Under the pieces are notes generated by a model. The model made no database searches and was not told the origin of the DNA. It worked only from the letters and a program-made list of their open reading frames with translations. Positions 14,094 to 25,859 of a stretch of 64,000 nucleotides of DNA are shown piece after piece. The stretch is from Certhia americana (taxonomy: Eukaryota; Chordata; Aves; Passeriformes; Certhiidae), in NCBI GenBank assembly GCA_018697195.1, contig CM031878.1, positions 70,851,072-70,915,071 of the forward strand. The letters run 5' to 3'. How positions within the stretch are numbered: the first letter of the stretch is position 1; each line of letters begins with the position of its first letter. Both the position numbers and the translations under genes were made by a program.

Positions 14094-15179
14094 AGCTGTT
14101 TTGTTCCAGCATTTTCTGTGTTTTCCACTAGTGAATCACTGTCACTGTATGCCTCATCATGTGGGTTAAGCAGAGCTCAAGAAACGTCGCATGACTTCAC
14201 CCTACGTCCAGTAGGTTCAAACCATTTCTCTCCAAACATGAGCAAACACGCTGGCTTTCTAGCCAGTCTTCCATGCTTTTGTCATTTTTTTCTTCATCCT
14301 ACTGAACCAAACTTTTAATTTGAACCACCAATATGTAAAAATTAATGGAAGAATTTAAAATAGGAAGGTATTTTCAAGTAATGGCTCCTGACTAATGTCT
14401 GCCTCCCACTGACAATCTGCATTTCAGAATTTCACTGTGGTTTTCATGGCAAAGGCAGAATGGTGAAGGTGATTGTTAGGCAACCTGCCTGAGAAGGAGC
14501 AGGTCTGAATCACTTCCAGAACCCACACATTTGGACTTGGTGGCACGTGGCTTGCTGCTGTTGAGTACAAGCTGAGTGCAGAGGTTTGGAGAGTGGCAAC
14601 TGTGAAATACAGAAAGGAAAGAACAGGTGCATGGGAGAAATCCAGGGAAAGCTGGGAAAACTTCTTTATTGGTGAGAGAATTGGAGTGAAAGGAAGTTCA
14701 TTGGAAATGAACATGGGGACATCAGGAAATGAGCTTTAATAGTACTTATGCAGACAGTGTTGGTGTTATGGGGCATGAGATCTCTGGTCTTCTTCCTCCC
14801 TGGGGGAAAAGGGTCTTCATCACTCTAATCTCTCTCTGTTCAAGCCTCTCATTGGATCACAACTATTTCAACATTTGCCTGCTTCAGCACAGGTGTTTTG
14901 CCCATATATACAGTTTGAATGTTCCATTCTCCCCATATTTTGCAAAGAATTACAGGGAAAAAAAGAGTATGATATATTAATTATATCTTCTCCATAGCCT
15001 TACAAAAGGATTTCAGCCCAGGACTGAGGCAACCCCTCAATCCGTCCCATTTGAGACCTGACTTTCTTCTTTACAGACCTTCATGTCTCATGCTGTTCTC
15101 TACATGTCTTCATGCTTTCCTTTTTTTTCCTCACTCGAGAGAGAATTCATGTTAGCAGGTTTCATCTATGCTCTGAAAG
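14094..15179. other. Intergenic DNA, no recognised content
   Basis: No gene, LTR or CR1 copy was recognised between the CR1 fragment and the GC-rich block that starts near 15180. Several short reading frames on both strands lack similarity or splice context. Confidence 0.4.
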
Positions 15180-15565
15180 AGCTAAACATCTTGCCTGGGC
15201 AGTGCCTGGAGCAGTCATGGTGGAGTATTTCAGGCTGCGCTGTGGAGCTGTGCCAGGATTTTGAGGGGCCGGGCCAGAATGGTGGTGGCTGCTCTGGCCA
15301 CTCAGGTGTTTGCCATTTTTTGCTTCAATTCCAGCCCTGGGCTGATGGCTTCCTCTCCACCTGCCTGGCAGCTGCCAGGGGCTGTGGTGGAGTGAGCCTG
15401 GCCTGCTCTGTAGCTGCTCCCAGGGCCCAGTGGACCCTGTCTTGGCCCGGGCTGTTGGTGGGGCAGGGTTTGATGTTGGCAGCCATGGCCTCCCTTAGTC
15501 CGCCCAGCCACCGGGCCAGGAGTGAGAAAAACACCTCTCTCCAAAGGCCGGAAATCAAGAGGGTT
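15180..15565. other. GC-rich block of unknown origin
   Basis: About 385 bases clearly richer in G+C than the flanks, open in more than one frame on both strands (for instance 15083-15595 plus and 15325-15558 minus). The composition resembles proviral leader or gag DNA, and it lies at the end of the minus-strand ERV remnants, so it may be ERV-derived. No motif identifies it. A small palindrome, GTGAT-AAAAAT-ATCAC, sits just beyond it near 15592. Confidence 0.35.
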
Positions 15566-15939
15566 TTTTCCTGGGCTTGTTCATTTTTAATGTGATAAAA
15601 ATATCACGTTATTTTTACCATAGATAAAAATAAATAGATGTGTCTTCAGCTTTCTCAGTGGTTTAACAGATAGTCACTTCTCAAATCTAATCACTGATTG
15701 GTTTTTGTCAGACATGGAGGAAGCGCTTAACAGTTTCTCTTAGAACACCACTTCTGTGGCTGGCTTCCTCCTCCTCACCAGAAGTCAAATGTGCAAAACC
15801 AACACAATTAATAACAGTAACAACAATAATAACTATGACAACTTTTCAGAACTGTAACAAAGGCTTATAGCATAATAACTGCATACAGTGCAACAAAAGG
15901 CCACACACACCATCCACACCATGTGATGGCCTGTGGAGG

Positions 15940-17012
15940 CATAGTCCCTCCCCTATATCAGTAAATCCAGTGGCCCTTTCCATTCTCCAGTCAGTAAGTC
16001 CTTTACCATCACAGGAGGTTTTAGATGAGCCTTTTTGTCAAAAGAATAGTGCCTTTCACATGCAGTTTGTCCTACCTCATTTTAAAATCCAATTTAAAAT
16101 ATTGAGAACATACAAAGCTTTAGCTAGACTGTCATGAGGACACTCCAACTCCCCCCCTTTTTGTTTTTCAAGCATGGTTTTTATGGTTTTATGGGCACGT
16201 TCAGCAATAGCTTGACCTCTAGGGGAGTACGGAATGCCCAAATGGTGAGACACACTCCATTGCTGCAAGGAATTAGGAGCTCGTTCTGAGATGTAGGCAG
16301 ATCCATTGTCCATTTTGATGGTATGTGGACCCTGGCCATTGAGAGTTTGCAGTCACTCTCTACCTTTCTTAACTAAATATAAGAACACATCATTAACAGT
16401 CCACACAGTTTTTGTTGCCGTGTGAGGTAAGAATAACTGTTCTAGCATATGCAAAGGATTTTATCATTAACAAACCATTGAAACAGAACAGCCAACAGTT
16501 GAAATTTGTTAGCAATTATGGCAAGGCACACAGATTTTTCAGGACCTCGTCTCCAACTCTGTCAGTTTTCTATTGCTTGAATGCAGTGTGAAGGGCAGTT
16601 TTAATTTCTGGGGTAAATTGTCGAAGCAAATACAGGTGGATGTTTCTTCTGAGTAAGTCAAAAAAAGGGTAAAAAAGCTCTGTAGACAAACCCAAAACAA
16701 GCAACTGTGACCAATTTAAGGAACCCAGCAGTTTCTGCAATTCCTATAAAGTTATGGTGTCCTTAACACAAAGCCTTAAAGGCTGAGGACTGATGGTCTG
16801 CTGAGTAATTCTCCATCCTAGGTAATGCCATGGGGACTAACGCTGCACCTTTTCAGGTGCCATGATGAGCCCTGCATTTTGAATTGCCTGCATGACAGCT
16901 ACCTGAATAGGACATAAAGTGGATTGATTGTGAGCTGCAAGTAAAATGATAATGATATATGATGGTAGCAGGAAATTCATGATGAACAGGCTTAGGGCAA
17001 GATCGACAACCC
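15940..17012 (-). pseudogene. ERVK/alpharetrovirus-like pol remnant: RT end and integrase with internal deletion
   Basis: Reading down from 17012 on the minus strand, the end of the RT palm appears: the catalytic box reads YIIIILLAA where active enzymes have YxDDILLAA, then AIQNAGLIMAPEKVQ and a thumb segment containing ISPQPLRL and LQKLLGSLNW. Most of RNase H and the integrase zinc finger are decayed or missing. The integrase core resumes at 16313-16077 with TDNGSAYIS-like, HHLGIPYSPRGQAIAERAH and LEKQKGG blocks, covering the second Asp and the Glu of the DDE triad. A C-terminal segment with KDLLTGEWKGP lies near 15965-16010. Several stops and frame changes interrupt it. It is dead, and it belongs to the betaretrovirus-like ERVK class by similarity. 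Confidence 0.8.
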
Positions 17013-17014
17013 TT

Positions 17015-17285
17015 TCATCGCAGTTGAAATGGAAATGATGACACAAAACTCTGTGTTCCTGCAGCAATAGCCAACCTTTATTGAGTGCTGTTCTCCTTAT
17101 TTAGCTTTGAAAGTCTGCACAGGTAGTCCTGATTGGCTGAATTAGTTGCCATCTGACTAACTGGCCAATAGCTGCCTGTGTCCTCTACAACCCAAGTTAT
17201 ATAATTATTTATATTTCAGTTATTAAATTATTATTAGGATTATTTATAACTGTGAGACCTCCAGGCCATCTGTTCACCACTACTG
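17015..17285 (-). repeat. 3' LTR of the minus-strand ERVK-like provirus, with polypurine tract
   Basis: About 271 bases. In LTR sense it is preceded by the purine run AAAAGGGGGAA (17298-17286), the second-strand primer of retroviruses, and by hydrophobic and basic remnants of an env tail. It contains GCTAAATAAGGAGAACAGC and a CAATAAAG poly(A) signal shared with the copy near 18.8 kb. The first bases read CAGTAGTGG where a TG start is expected, so the terminus is mutated. Confidence 0.7.
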
Positions 17286-17649
17286 TTCCCCCTTTTGGTT
17301 TTCAAATACAAAGGCAGTGTCTGTCATCCTCTGCAGGGCCCTTGCAGACAGGATGGCAAACATGGCACAATGTATGGAACAATCATGATGACACAGTCTG
17401 GGAGCCATGAGGCACAGTTTCACAGGGTGGTATACCACAAACTATTCACAACTATAACCTAATTACAACAAATACCTAATTTATTTACAAACTGTTAAAC
17501 CATAAAAATTATCATGGGTAATACTTTGCTGTTTTGTTTTCACTAAAAGGTACAAATGCATGTGCTTAGTACTGTTCCTGAAGTGTCTGTCTTCTTGAAA
17601 CTAAGTGAAGTGACAGGTAGGGGTAGACTGTCATTCCTCAGGTTCCATA

Positions 17650-18760
17650 TCTTCAAAGAGTGGTGTGGTGTTGTTCCACCACAGTACTAATTGTTCTAAG
17701 TCTTTGGTGTGTCCGAAGTGAGTTGGTCTTGAGGGGACAACCCACTCCTATGTGGCCTTGTCCACATCCGTAACACTGAGGTGACAACCCTACAGCAGCT
17801 GTCGGGTGTGGTCCTGTCGTCCCTCAGTATCAGGAATGCTTTAACCATTCCACCTGCAGGCTGCTGGCCACCCAATGATAATGCAGGCTTGGGCACACAA
17901 ACCCTTTCAGCACTGTGAAGATCCCCTTCCGCCATAGCTGTTAATTTTATCTGCTTCCAAAAGCTGACTGGATCACATGCAGCGATGTTAACCAGTAATG
18001 AACTGCCAGTGGAAGTGTCTTCTCATGGGTCAGCAAGGGCATGGCAGCTCGACTGTCCCGCCTTGGGATCCTGTGAGTCTGTTAATGCAGAATAGTCCTC
18101 AGGCTTCTTGAGCCCTGGCTGTGAATGCGGCATGGTGTGGTGTCCCACAGTGCCGAGTGCCTGCTGGGCTGCCCAGTCAGCTGCAGGCAGGGGTGAACTG
18201 AGCACGCCAATGGCAGTATGGGGCACAGAGTACCAAGATGGCTTTGGCAGCCACAGTGCCAGCTCTTGTGGACTCGATGCTGATGGCAGTGGCTCAGGCA
18301 CTCAGAGCATGGGCAAACCCATGCATGATACCGGCGCTGCCGATAGTGGCAGTGGGGGAGCTCTGGCAGCAAAGCAGCAGGGCAGCACTGCACTGGGATA
18401 GGGGTCCTGGATAATGGCTGTCCCTCCCTCGGCTTCCTGCCTGTCCTCCCAGCCCCTGCACCCAAGGGCACAATCACTCTCTCCACTGCTTCCATGATGG
18501 GCAGTGCACCTCCCACGGCAGTGTACAGTCCATGGCTCTGAGCTGTTTCTCTTTCCTCCATGGAAACTCGTGTCCTCATGTCTCCAGCTACCTCTTCTAT
18601 ATACAGGGGTCTTCTACTTACAAGAGTCCCCAGCGGCTTCTTCTATTTACAAGGTCCAGACCTCCACAGCTCTCTTGACTGCTGGCAGCTCTCCCTGGCT
18701 GCCCTCCCCTGCTGGGGTTCCACCTCTGTCCTGTCGCTATCCCCTCGGTCTGCTATTGCC
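17650..18760 (-). pseudogene. gag remnant with degenerate zinc knuckle
   Basis: The minus strand keeps long open stretches (165 codons at 18579-18082, then other frames to 17696). Near 17778-17740 it encodes a knuckle of form C-Y-G-C-x3-H-x4-C, one residue shorter than the canonical CCHC box C-x2-C-x4-H-x4-C of retroviral nucleocapsid. Its place right after the PBS supports gag. Matrix and capsid segments are not individually recognisable, and frame shifts break the gene. Confidence 0.6.
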
Positions 18761-18761
18761 T

Positions 18762-18781
18762 ATCATGTTGGAGTATCACCA
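18762..18781 (-). other. Retroviral primer-binding site, tRNA-Trp-like
   Basis: Minus-strand sequence TGGTGATACTCCAACATGAT directly follows the LTR. It resembles the tRNA-Trp primer-binding site of avian alpharetroviruses (begins TGGTGA, ends TGAT) with two extra bases and a few substitutions. Position and pattern support the call; the decay means it could not prime efficiently. Confidence 0.6.
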
Positions 18782-18783
18782 CT

Positions 18784-19024
18784 CATTGCAGTTGAGATGG
18801 AAGCGATGACACAACACTCCGCGTTCATGTGGCAACAGCCAACTTTATTGAGTGCTGTTCTCCTTATTTAGCTTTGAAACTCCACACGGTCAGTCCTGAT
18901 TGGCTGAATTCGTTGCCACCTGGCTAACTTGACAGTAGCTGCTCATGTCCCCAGTGGCCTAACTTGCTCTCCAAGGGCCCAAGCGAAACACCCTTTACCA
19001 ACTGCATTGCTTAAGTGGCCAACA
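18784..19024 (-). repeat. 5' LTR of the minus-strand ERVK-like provirus
   Basis: About 241 bases, matching the copy at 17015-17285 over its U3-R-U5 core. It contains an AATAAA poly(A) signal in LTR sense (TTTATT on the + strand near 18843) and ends immediately before a PBS-like sequence. The outer border, taken at a TGTTGG, is uncertain because similarity to the other LTR fades before it. Confidence 0.65.
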
Positions 19025-20329
19025 TCCTGCATAACCTTGTATCATAGAACACTAAGATTCTGCTCTGGTAACTTTGAATCATTACTGTATCTTCTGTGCA
19101 CTAAATAACAGAATGAACCAATTGTTAAACAACCTTTTGAGAAGTTTCACTTTCACGGTATCTTATTTCAATAGAACCTCTGTTGCTGCTATGGTCCTTT
19201 AAGTTGTTGAAATCTTCCCTGTGTCAGAGGGACAGTGGGCTCTTGTCTTTGGGGGGTCACTGTCTGTCATTCTATGTGACCGGATGAGACAAGGACCTGA
19301 CTGGGCAGAGAGGGAGGCTGACCTTGCCTGGCTATTGTGACGCAGGATGAACATGAGGTGAAAAAGCGCATTTGTTGTGATAAAGACAGGGAGATCACTT
19401 ACCAACTGTCATCAGGGTCATGTTGTAGTTAAGGAGCAGCCCTCTCTAATTTAGTGATCCCACTGAGACTCCAAACCAAGTGCTGCCTGCTCACTGCCTC
19501 CTCCCTCTTTCCTCTGCAGCCTTATGGAGAGAGAAGAGGAGGCACAAAAGTCAAAGATTACAGGTTGAGATATGAAATGCAAACAGCAATGAGATATGAA
19601 AACAACGGGAACTGGAACAATACTAATGACTGACAGTACAAGGAAGAGACAAAGATTCACATAGAAACTATACCTGATCTGTCCTTCTGCTGACCCTGGA
19701 AGGGACGTCTTCTCTTCTGAAAAGACTCCCTTCCCTGTAGGAAAAAAGAAAAGCCTTACAGCCTTTTCCACCTTTGTTAAATCCTGTTCTCTTTTGTTCA
19801 CCAAAATGCACTCTGGGAAGGGTTTAGCTGTGGGTCAGATGGGTGGGTTGATAGTGTGAGGTAGTTATTGGTTGGGGAGATGCATGGACACCACATGATC
19901 AGAGAGCTGGTTGGGTAAATGGACAAATGCAGTGGCAGGTAGCCAATGAATACTTATTTTGGTTAAGTTTTGGTTAAGTTTTGAGTACAAAAAGGCTTGG
20001 TTTGTTACAATGAATGGTCCTCTTTGGAGCAAGCAAGGAGATCCGTGTGTCTTTGTACCCATTGCTATGCTTCCCCTCTCCCAGGCAATGATGCAGTGGT
20101 ACAGAATAACACCCATAACATCACTGTCCTGAACATGCCTGCTCCTGGTTATTGCAAAAATTAACCTTGGTCTAGCTGGAACGAGGACAGGGCAAAATGG
20201 ACTTGAGTTGGGGAAAATAATTTGATTTGTTGCTATTAAAATAGATGCCTAATATTTGTCGCCCATTAAAATAGCCTTTGATAGCAAGTAACAAACCCAA
20301 AACTTAACCACACCCGGCACAACACCCTC
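19025..20329. other. Intergenic DNA between ERVK remnant and CpG-rich block
   Basis: No gene recognised. A short direct duplication of GGTTAAGTTTT occurs near 19960-19983. Some of this may be further ERV-derived DNA, but no LTR border, PBS or protein block could be fixed. Confidence 0.35.
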
Positions 20330-21160
20330 CCCCTTCCTCCTTCCCAGCCTCGTCTCCATTCTCAACTCTTTCACCTCCGCTCCTTGAGTAGCCCAGTGGG
20401 AAGGAGGAAAGCGGGAAAGCGGTCAGTCCCGATCTGCTCCATTCTGACATTCCTTCCTCCTCACTGTTTCTCTGCCCCAGCGCAGGGTCCCTCTCACAGA
20501 CTGCAGCTCCTGTAGTGAACATCACCCACCGATGGAGGTGAGCCGTGGTGCTCCACAGGTGCCTCCCCGCAGGCGTCGCTCACATCGGCGCTCGTCCCAC
20601 TGGTCTTCCCGTTGAGGTTTCCCCTCGCTCCTCCGCTGGCCGGGGCTTTTCCTTCCCAGGCTTTCCCCGGGGAGCCGCCTGCTCGGCTGTGCCCGGCAGG
20701 GAGGGCGCTGGGGCCGCTCTCGCAAGGTGAGAGGGATCGGGGCGGCACGGCAGGAACGAGAGTGCGGGCACAGCTGGGAGGGAGCCGGCGGTGAGCTCCC
20801 GGCGGCAGCCCCTCCTGCCGTGGGGCTCAGGGAGATTGGGAATGTGCTCCTGATGCCGAGGAAGCTCTGTGGACACGGGCCACGGAGGCGATACCGTCAC
20901 ACCTCTGCTTTGGGCTCGGTCGCACGGCGGTCGGAGGCAGAGCCATGAGGGTCTGTCCGCAGCTGCAGAGCCGCGCCGATAAGAAAGGAGGATTTGCAGC
21001 CTTCTCTGGACAAGGGGAGTTTGCTCTCGCCTTGTGCCTCGCGCAATCTTTGCACGTCCTCTTCTGGCCATCTCAGCCACTACTGTCGTGTGCTATCCCC
21101 CTGTCTGTTCCGCCCCTTCCATCGCACCCCGACCTTCCCAGCGACTTCCCTTCCGAACGT
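20330..21160 (+). promoter_or_regulatory. CpG-rich island, candidate orphan promoter
   Basis: About 800 bases with high G+C and frequent CG dinucleotides, in sharp contrast to the AT-rich flanks. Overlapping open frames on both strands come from the composition and are not called as genes. A good splice-donor sequence, CGCAAG|GTGAGAG, has its GT at 20727-20728 on the + strand, so a non-coding first exon starting in the island is possible. ARL14EPL is the next gene downstream on the same strand, 5 kb away, but has its own CpG-rich start. Promoter activity is inferred from composition only. Confidence 0.5.
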
Positions 21161-24100
21161 GCAGGAAGAGGCAGAAAGACTGAAAACCTAATTGTTTGGA
21201 AAAAATGAGGGTAAAGGGAGGAGGAGGAAAAAGAAGAGGTAGAAGAAATTAATTATAAAATGGGAGGACTCCACTCTGTCAAAATTTTGACAATGAAATC
21301 ATAGAGATCCAAAGAACTGTTTGCAATAGGACAAGAACATCACAGGTTGTTTATACTGAAAAATTTGGGATTTTTTTCCTCTTCAGCTGCCCCATTTTTC
21401 TCGCTGTAGGTGCTACTGAGCATAATGCAGACAAGGTGTGTTGGGGTGTTCGAGAATCAATCAGCCTGACTAGGAAGTTCAAGAGAAATCTAACATATCT
21501 GCTCCCCTGCACCTCCCTCCCCCCAGGTAGGAACATTTGTATTGTATCCACCCAGGCGTATTTACAGTCCTGGGTAGGTACAATACAAATGCTTATGATG
21601 GGGAAGACTTGTCCCTATGGGAACCCCTAGGAGGTTCACCTTTGAAATCAATCTCTCTAAATGTCACTTAAGATTTTAATCCTCCTATGTTTATATCCTT
21701 GTGGTCTGACCCACCTAGTAGAAAGTTTCTGAGCAGATTGCAGACTACATGTTATCACGTATGGCATGATAAACAAATACGACTCATGCACAAGTAATTC
21801 AGAAAAAACTCAGGTACACAAGTATAATTAGCAAAGTGGAAAGAGATATTAAGTAAAGATAGTTCAATTGAATTCTTATACTGATAGAATTAATTCTGTT
21901 TTCTTCATCAAGTAGAATATGGAGAAAGAACAACCTTGGTAAAAATTAGGGGAATAAAATAGGTTGTAAGTTGTTTGGTTTTGGATCGTTACATAAATAC
22001 CCAGAAGACTATGATTTTTTTTTTCCCCTTGAGTGATTTCTGGTTTATTTTTCACAACAAAACCCACAAAAACCACTCTGTGAAGCAAAACAAAGACATG
22101 TGTAACAGCATTTTTATCATCCAGCTAAAGTCTTCTGTTTTAATGATGTATCAGCTTTGGGGTTTAAAAATGTTTGGAGGGAAAGAAAAATATGGTAAAT
22201 AAAAAATCTACTTGCCTCCATCTTGGTTATAAAATACCTCAGGGAATGGGTGGACACAGCTAATCAAGACAAAAAGACAAGTTGGGCTGTTTGTCTAAGC
22301 CACAAAAGGAGAATTTATAAGACTTGACAATTTCAGATGCTTATTAGGATTTAGCTGTGTTCTAGGGAAGAATAATGAAAGCCATTAGTGATTACAGCAT
22401 GCTGAAAATTGGCATCTGGAGGTATCAGGAGAAGACTACTGAATAGTCTGCACTAGTGTAACAAATAAACTTGAAAGGCAGCAAACTGAAACATGAGGTT
22501 GCACTTCAGTAATTGGGGAGCATATTTATTTTTGACTTCTGGAAATGATGAACATTTTGTCTAAAATGGTAACATATTTCTTTATTGCATCCATATCCTA
22601 AAATTATACCACTTTTAAAAATTTTTAAAATAAAAAATGCAGTAGTTTATTTCCTGGTATATTTTCTTTACTTACCTTTAAGAAAAAAAATAAAAAGCTC
22701 TAAGGAATATATTTGCTCTGTTGTTCACAGATGCAAATGAGAAATTAAAACTCCTATCCCAGTTTACCCAATTTTTTATTCCCACTCTTTGTGCTAAATA
22801 CTATATAAAAGCCAAAATTAATGAGACAGAAAGTATGACGTCCTTTAAGACAGTTACCTGGCACTGTCTTCAGCCTGCTTCTCTGGGGAGCGCTGTTTTG
22901 ATTATTTGTCTTCTGTTTCAGTCTCTCTGGAGCTGATGTTATACTTCGACTATCAGAGGAATTGTGCAGCAATAAATCCAGGCTGTGCCATTCCCCTCCT
23001 CTCTCTGGAAAGCACAGTTTAAGATCATGAAGACCCTCCTTGTTCTCTAGCTGTCTGCTCTGAACTGAGCATACTCCCTTCAGAACCACAGGTTTTCAGA
23101 AGGTAGGTAAGAACCTGGCAGACCTCTTCTATCTATTGCATGACAACCAGAATTTGCACATGATTTTATAATTAACTGTTCAACTTTGGCTACAGGGGCC
23201 CTCACTTCCAGATACAGCAGAAAGTGTCTGGGTTTGGGAGGGAGAACTCATGAGGATTTGTGTTATTTTACTTGGAGAGGGATGAATTTGCTCCTCTGGA
23301 CCCCTGTCAAAGAATGGGGCGTTGCACTGTCACCATGTTTATCAGGGTTCTGGTAAACCAGCTGAGTTACAAAAGATGAGATCTATTTCTTCATCTGGTC
23401 TGTGTTTCTTACCTGGCTTCAGGGCTGTCCTCTGAACACACATGCACATTCATGGCACAGAATAGATGCAAGTGGTCTTTCCACAGCTTTACAGTTCAGT
23501 CCATAGTTGATCTGAGAAAGATTAATTTATTCCCATTTTTAACTTGGCTAGGACCAGATATCCCATAGATATTCCAAGTGGTGTACTTGAATGTGCCACA
23601 AAATTGACTGCTGGTTCCTGAGCCCTCAGACATCTTTGCAGAGCTAGGCTGTGAAGAATGTGGGACTATTAATCCATGAGTACATAGGGGGATTAAAGCT
23701 GTAGAGGCAGCATCTCATCTTGCCCTGGTGAAGGTGATGAACATGCTCACATATCTCAGACAGAATGTCTCCAATTGCACAAACAAATACAACTTGAAAA
23801 CAATAGAGATTCACTCTGGCAAGCCCTGCAGAGACACTAGCTTTAGGCAGCTGAGAAGGAACAGCCTGGATTATCTGGAATGATGGTCACCACATTTCAC
23901 ACCAACTGAAACATTTAGCTGTGTAATCTGCAGGGATCATAAACAGAAATATGAAATTCTCGAAAAAACAGATACAGGAAAATATTTCTTTTATGAGAAT
24001 CATAAACAAATGTAATTCCTTCCAAATCCCAACAACTTCTGAAACTGTTCTCTGAGCAGAAACATATGTGTCACGGATAAGTTTCTTAATATAACACAGC

Positions 24101-25766
24101 CTCTGATTTTCTTCCTCCCTAGGTCTGCTTTTAGCCTGGCAAATTGTTTCAAGGCTCTGTGCTGAAATTGCCAGTTCTTAGCCATACACTGGCTACATCG
24201 TAGCCACAATGGGATGTTCAGATGGGGATGATCACCTCCAGAACAGTACCTGCTGTATTAAAAAAGTATGGGAGAACACAGGTTTTTGTGGAGAAGAGTG
24301 CAATTTGTGGTTATCCTCAGAGTTGAAGTTTTTATGGGAGAGACCAGTGTTCAATGCATTGCCCTCAGATTAGTACTACAGTCTAACTAAAATTAGTAGA
24401 AGAAAAAAATTCTGTTTCATGACCAAAAATACTTTCCTTTGTACAATTAGGTTCTGCAGACTTCATAGTGGATGTCTGAGTCTCCCTCATTTTCATCTCT
24501 CCTCAGAACACACTGTGGAGGATAATCAGTCCTCACCTTCCTAGTCACATTCTGATTAATTTTTTGTTATCTCTCCTGGAGACTGAAATTCAACATTCAA
24601 ACGCAAAGCATATGTATGTGGAGATAGAAATCTGCTACATTCTCTGCATACAATATTTTTGCTGAAGTGCAAGGGTATTTGAAACACATCTGTGGGACAA
24701 GATGCTTGTTCTTTTCTGCTAATATTTAAAATGAGTTTTCTGATTTTGCGTGTTAGGTTCTAGAAAACTGTTAAGACTTAGTTGTCAAAGCAGTCAAAAC
24801 TTTATACCACCACAGGACACGTGGAAATTCTGCATGCTTACACTGGTAGCTGCTGATGGCTTTTCTGCTCCTGAACCTGGCATATGGTGGAAAAATAGGC
24901 ATGGATGATGATCATGCATTCTCATAAAGTGCTTTAACAATACTAGGTGTATGGTTAGACTCAAGAGGAAATGTAGGAAGTAAATCCTTGCCAGAACTCA
25001 AATTTGAGTGCAATTGAAGAGCAATACTCACCTAGAGCGCTGCCCTTCATTCTTTATTCATTTGTGGACCCCTAACAAATTTCCAGTAGGAAAGCAACCT
25101 CCCCCATGCAGTAAATATTAACTGCCTGGTAATAGAATTTCTATTCTAACCCTGAAACGATACTCAAGTCCCAGAACTAAAACAGTTGCAGTCAAGCCTC
25201 TCTTTGTGAATAGGGTCACATCTGTCGTTCTTCAGCTTACTGATGAGAACAGGGAACCCCCTCTGAAACAGGCTGAAGGTTGTTTCACCCCTCTAAAAGA
25301 TATCCCCTCCAGGTAATGCAAAGTCACTGCCTTCTGGTTCTTATTCTCACTTTGTCACTCTGCAGGAAGTGGCTGCAGGAGAGGAAACCTAAGCTTGGAC
25401 TCCTGCTTATCTTAGAGAGGTGCTGTGGTGAAATGAACATCTTCTCTGGGACAAGGTTGGGGCAACCAACCTGAAGTAAAGGAGGATAAACTGATAGACG
25501 CCACTGTGCTACCTTTCAGAGATGATGGGAGAGACTGGGCAACACATGGGGAAGGGCTGGAGTAACTCCAGAAATCTAAAATTATTTCTGGTTGTCTTTG
25601 GGGTAAAAGTCTGAGGAACTGTACTGTATATATTGTGCAAAAATTTTTAACTAAGTATCTGCACAAGGTTGGTAAGAGGTAGTTAGTATTTGTAGGATAG
25701 ACTTGCAGAACCCACAGACCTCCCTGGGGACTTTGATACAGAGTGAGTGATGCCCTTTTTTCTATT
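21161..25766. other. Gene-free interval upstream of ARL14EPL
   Basis: About 4.6 kb of AT-rich DNA without recognisable exons, CR1 or LTR copies. Only low-complexity features stand out: a T run near 22015 and a palindromic A/T stretch near 22613-22633. Short reading frames show no coding texture. Confidence 0.4.
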
Positions 25767-25838
25767 AAAAAAAAAAAAAAAGGTGGAAATTCAATTAAAA
25801 AAAAGAAAAGAAAAGAAAAGAAAAGAAAAGAAAAATTT
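25767..25838. repeat. Poly(A) run and (AAAAG)n microsatellite
   Basis: An A homopolymer at about 25767-25781 is followed by a clean AAAAG pentanucleotide array at about 25797-25835. It lies directly upstream of the CpG-rich ARL14EPL start. Open frames through it, such as lysine-rich or phenylalanine-rich products, are artefacts of the repeat. Confidence 0.9.
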
Positions 25839-25859
25839 CTCAGAGGAGCGAGATTCAAA

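Larger units (their letters stand above)
17015..19024 (-). mobile_element. Internally deleted ERVK/alpharetrovirus-like provirus (LTR-gag-env tail-LTR)
   Basis: On the minus strand the order is: 5' LTR (about 19024-18784), primer-binding site (18781-18762), gag remnants (about 18760-17650), an env C-terminal remnant (about 17640-17300), polypurine tract (17298-17286) and 3' LTR (about 17285-17015). The two LTRs share long blocks, including GGAGAACAGCACTCAATAAA and CAGCCAATCAGGACT, but differ upstream, where the 3' copy has an AT-rich insertion. The whole of pol is missing. No matching target duplication was found, so the LTRs may not be a pristine pair. The pol fragment that follows directly at 17012 is likely from another copy or a rearrangement. 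Confidence 0.75.

Noticed and set aside
20494..21208. Arg/Pro-rich open frames, up to 166 codons, in the 20.3-21.2 kb island
   Set aside because: High GC suppresses stop codons in all frames; no domain or conserved block was seen.
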